From Leucobacter_A sp035514995 (GTDB lineage: Bacteria > Actinomycetota > Actinomycetes > Actinomycetales > Microbacteriaceae): a stretch of 15,553 bases of DNA. Under the pieces are notes generated by a model. That model was not told the origin of the DNA, did no database searches, and worked only from the letters and a program-made list of their open reading frames with translations. The DNA lies in NCBI GenBank assembly GCA_035514995.1, contig DATJCC010000144.1:1-15553 (forward strand), written 5' to 3'. Made by a program: the position numbers and the translations under genes. Positions 13,659 through 15,553 of the stretch are shown in pieces (position 1 is the first letter of the stretch; each line of letters begins with the position of its first letter).

Positions 13659-14120
13659 GTGCGCAATAAAAATAAAGACAGCCCACAACCCAAGAGTCTT
13701 TCTGGTGGTTGGACCATTTCAGAGGTTTCTGAGCAAGGTCTACCGCGTGAGATCAACCAAACTACTCCTGAATCCGCAGACGAATCAGACGTTGTTTTGC
13801 AGGAGCAGAGAAGCGGTCTCTTACTTTTAGTGCTCGGTGTTTTTGGTGGGATATATTTGATTTACAGTTTGGGGTGGATCGAAATCGCCAAAGCGTATTC
13901 ACCTTTGAACGAGGTAGCGGCATCAAGTAGCGGATCGGTAGGAGCAATCTTTCAGAACCTATTCTTCTGGGTTGCGCCACTTGCTCCAATCAGCTGGTAT
14001 ATCGTTTCAATAACGTTAACGAAGCGTTTGTCGACTCTTGGACCACTGGTTCTGATGCTCATTGGAGCTGTCGTGCTGTTCCCCTATCCATTTGTTTTTG
14101 CGGGGGGGTCTGCACAATGA
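13659..14120 (+). CDS. Conserved-looking membrane protein, unknown function
   Basis: This 153-residue protein has no function I can name. The first 52 residues are soluble and polar, with GGWTISEV and LPREINQTTPESADESD. Three hydrophobic helices follow at about 53-76 (with GGIYLIYSLGW), 97-120 and 125-146. Proteins of this shape occur between ilvC and serA in related Microbacteriaceae as far as I recall, but I cannot verify that here. GTG 13659 is used because a -10 box lies at leaderless distance. It overlaps the next gene by ATGA, so the two are translationally coupled and may act together in the membrane. Confidence 0.75.
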   Translation: MRNKNKDSPQPKSLSGGWTISEVSEQGLPREINQTTPESADESDVVLQEQRSGLLLLVLGVFGGIYLIYSLGWIEIAKAYSPLNEVAASSSGSVGAIFQNLFFWVAPLAPISWYIVSITLTKRLSTLGPLVLMLIGAVVLFPYPFVFAGGSAQ

Positions 14121-14482
14121 GCCTGACTAAAGAAGAGCATAAAACAACAGAAAAAACACTGGCGAGCGGGGTCGGTTTCTGGTTATTTTTTATGTTCGTA
14201 ACGATAATGTACGTTTATGCGACAGTGGTCTCAGTCGGTAATGTTACTGGCGTTCTTGAGATTGCACAAGCGCTCGAGTCGGGGCTTTCTGCGATGGGAA
14301 TTCTCTGGGCTGGATTTTCAGTTTTAATGCCAGTGATTGTATTTGTGATTGCAGTGCTTCTGGGAATTGGAAGAAGCTATTTAAAACGGTCATTACTAAT
14401 GTTTTTGGGCCTCACTCTAGTTTCTATTTGGTATATCAATCTGTTGCACTTCGTGCATGTATCGCACGTTATCGAATTCTAA
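14117..14482 (+). CDS. Membrane protein, unknown function, coupled to upstream gene
   Basis: This 121-residue protein starts at ATG 14117 inside the stop region of the preceding gene (ATGA overlap). A charged N terminus, MSLTKEEHKTTEKT, leads into three hydrophobic helices at about 17-41, 60-86 and 91-113. The tail HFVHVSHVIEF has three histidines at 111, 114 and 117. No domain is recognised. The pair could form a hetero-oligomer, given coupling and similar topology. Position next to serine and branched-chain amino acid genes hints at, but does not show, a transport role. Confidence 0.7.
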   Translation: MSLTKEEHKTTEKTLASGVGFWLFFMFVTIMYVYATVVSVGNVTGVLEIAQALESGLSAMGILWAGFSVLMPVIVFVIAVLLGIGRSYLKRSLLMFLGLTLVSIWYINLLHFVHVSHVIEF

Positions 14483-14493
14483 AGATACGCTCT

Positions 14494-14521
14494 GAGCTAT
14501 TAAACTTGAGCTAATAAACTT
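14494..14521. repeat. Tandem 14-bp direct repeat upstream of serA
   Basis: GAGCTATTAAACTT at 14494-14507 is followed without a gap by GAGCTAATAAACTT at 14508-14521, differing at one base. It lies in the 79-bp gap before serA. Fourteen bases is not a helical turn, so a cooperative binding site is less certain than a recent slippage duplication. No terminator is seen in the gap. Confidence 0.7.
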
Positions 14522-14561
14522 TTAACTACAAACTGATTTAAACATTTAAAGGATATTTACT

Positions 14562-15553
14562 GTGACCCAACCTGTCGTGCTTCTCGCTGAAGAGTTATCT
14601 CCTGCCACAATAGAAGCTCTAGGGCCAGATTTTAATATCAAGGCTGTTGACGGAACTGACCGCGACGCTTTACGTGAGGCCCTTAAAACTGCTGAAGCTA
14701 TCTTGATCCGTTCAGCCACTCAGATGGACGAAGAAGCGGTCTCTTGGGGCAAAAAGTTGAAGGTCATAGCACGAGCAGGGGTCGGTCTCGACAACGTCGA
14801 CGTGCCTGCGGCCACGCAAGCTGGAGTGATGGTGGTTAACGCGCCCACTTCGAACATAATCAGCGCCGCAGAGCTCACAGTAGCTCACATCTTAGGATTG
14901 GCACGACACCTGCAACTTGCTCACCAGTCGCTTTCAGCAGGCGAGTGGAAGAGAAGTTCTTTTACCGGTACAGAGCTGTATGAAAAAACGATTGGAATTA
15001 TTGGCCTCGGCCGGATTGGGGCGCTTGTAGCTGAAAGGCTTCGCGGCTTTGGTGTTTCAATAATCGCATACGACCCCTACATCACTGCTGCTCGTGCAGG
15101 GCAGCTCGGAGCGGAGCTTGTTTCGCTTGAAGAACTTGTAGAAAAATCAGACTTCGTCACTATCCACATGCCTAGAACTCCAGAAACACTAGGCATGATT
15201 GGCCAAGAACAGCTAAAAGCTATGAAGCCGACAGCATACGTAGTAAACGTAGCACGTGGTGGGCTTATCGATGAACAAGCTTTAGCGGTTGCTATTGAAA
15301 ATAAAGAAATTGCTGGAGCAGCGCTAGACGTATTCACACAAGAGCCGCCAACCGACACATCGTTAACTGGTCTTACCAATGTGCATGTCACACCGCACTT
15401 AGGGGCATCAACAGCAGAAGCTCAAGAAAAAGCGGGCATCGCAGTAGCTAAGTCAGTGCAGTTGGCTCTGTCTGGAGAGCTAGTTCCTGATGCTGTTAAC
15501 GTCGCCGGAGGAGTCATCGCAAAAGATGTGCGGCCGGGTTTGCCTCTTACTGA
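14562..15553 (+). CDS. serA: D-3-phosphoglycerate dehydrogenase, 3' truncated by window end
   Basis: About 330 residues are present of a protein usually about 530 long in actinobacteria. It oxidises 3-phosphoglycerate with NAD+, the first step of serine synthesis. Visible are RAGVGLDNVD at 71-80, GLGRIG at 148-153 with Asp171 for NAD, and the catalytic Arg232 (NVARGG), Glu261 (QEPP) and His279 (TPHLGAST). These numbers are close to those of the M. tuberculosis enzyme. The frame is open to the last base. The start is GTG 14562 behind AAAGGA, with an eight-base spacer. The missing part should hold the intervening and ACT domains. Its place after the ilv genes is common in actinobacteria. Confidence 0.95.
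   Translation, partial: MTQPVVLLAEELSPATIEALGPDFNIKAVDGTDRDALREALKTAEAILIRSATQMDEEAVSWGKKLKVIARAGVGLDNVDVPAATQAGVMVVNAPTSNIISAAELTVAHILGLARHLQLAHQSLSAGEWKRSSFTGTELYEKTIGIIGLGRIGALVAERLRGFGVSIIAYDPYITAARAGQLGAELVSLEELVEKSDFVTIHMPRTPETLGMIGQEQLKAMKPTAYVVNVARGGLIDEQALAVAIENKEIAGAALDVFTQEPPTDTSLTGLTNVHVTPHLGASTAEAQEKAGIAVAKSVQLALSGELVPDAVNVAGGVIAKDVRPGLPLT

Overview
The window looks like the chromosome of a small-genome, moderate-GC actinobacterium, most likely a Microbacteriaceae relative of the aquatic Luna type (Aquiluna/Rhodoluna-like). That placement is inference from protein resemblance, gene order and start-site style. The regulator at about 4.0 kb carries the three cysteines of mycobacterial CmtR at the same residue numbers (57, 61, 102). 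The ilvD-ilvB-ilvN-ilvC-(two membrane genes)-serA order and a monofunctional HisN are actinobacterial. At least four genes start 6-7 nt after a TANNNT -10 box, as in actinobacterial leaderless mRNAs.

Layout. (1) 1-1.4 kb: the first 15 bases look like the 3' end of a tmRNA or tRNA with an encoded CCA. An AT-rich stretch with three AGTTAATT repeats follows, then, on the minus strand, a CsoR/CstR-family repressor and histidinol-phosphatase hisN. (2) 1.46-1.9 kb: tRNA-Lys(CTT) and a 57-residue one-helix membrane protein. (3) 1.97-7.64 kb: a metal and cation transport block. A cmtR-ctpG-like Cd/Pb (or related metal) sensor and efflux ATPase operon runs leftward and a CopB-type copper/silver ATPase runs rightward from a shared 113-bp control region. 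The Na+/H+ antiporter nhaA converges on copB, the two sharing a CTAG stop overlap. (4) 7.78-8.39 kb: two divergent tiny two-helix membrane proteins around an AT-rich region with a perfect 12-bp inverted repeat, closed by a strong terminator. (5) 8.45-13.56 kb: ilvD-ilvB-ilvN-ilvC, the common enzymes of isoleucine and valine synthesis, then a strong hairpin. (6) 13.66-14.48 kb: two overlapping genes for unknown membrane proteins. (7) 14.56 kb to the end: serA, cut by the window edge.

The metal block is the accessory-looking part: two P1B ATPases of different ion classes, neither with an N-terminal HMA domain. One instead has a short Cys/His tag (ECCDHEE) and the other a nine-histidine tail. 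Only one metal sensor lies beside them, so CmtR may control both directions. The rest is core metabolism. I found no CRISPR array, transposase, phage gene or obvious defence system. The more unusual signals are short repeats and operators: the triple repeat after the tmRNA-like end, the palindromes in the cmtR/copB control region, the 12-bp inverted repeat, and a 14-bp tandem repeat before serA. No convincing previously undescribed system is visible.
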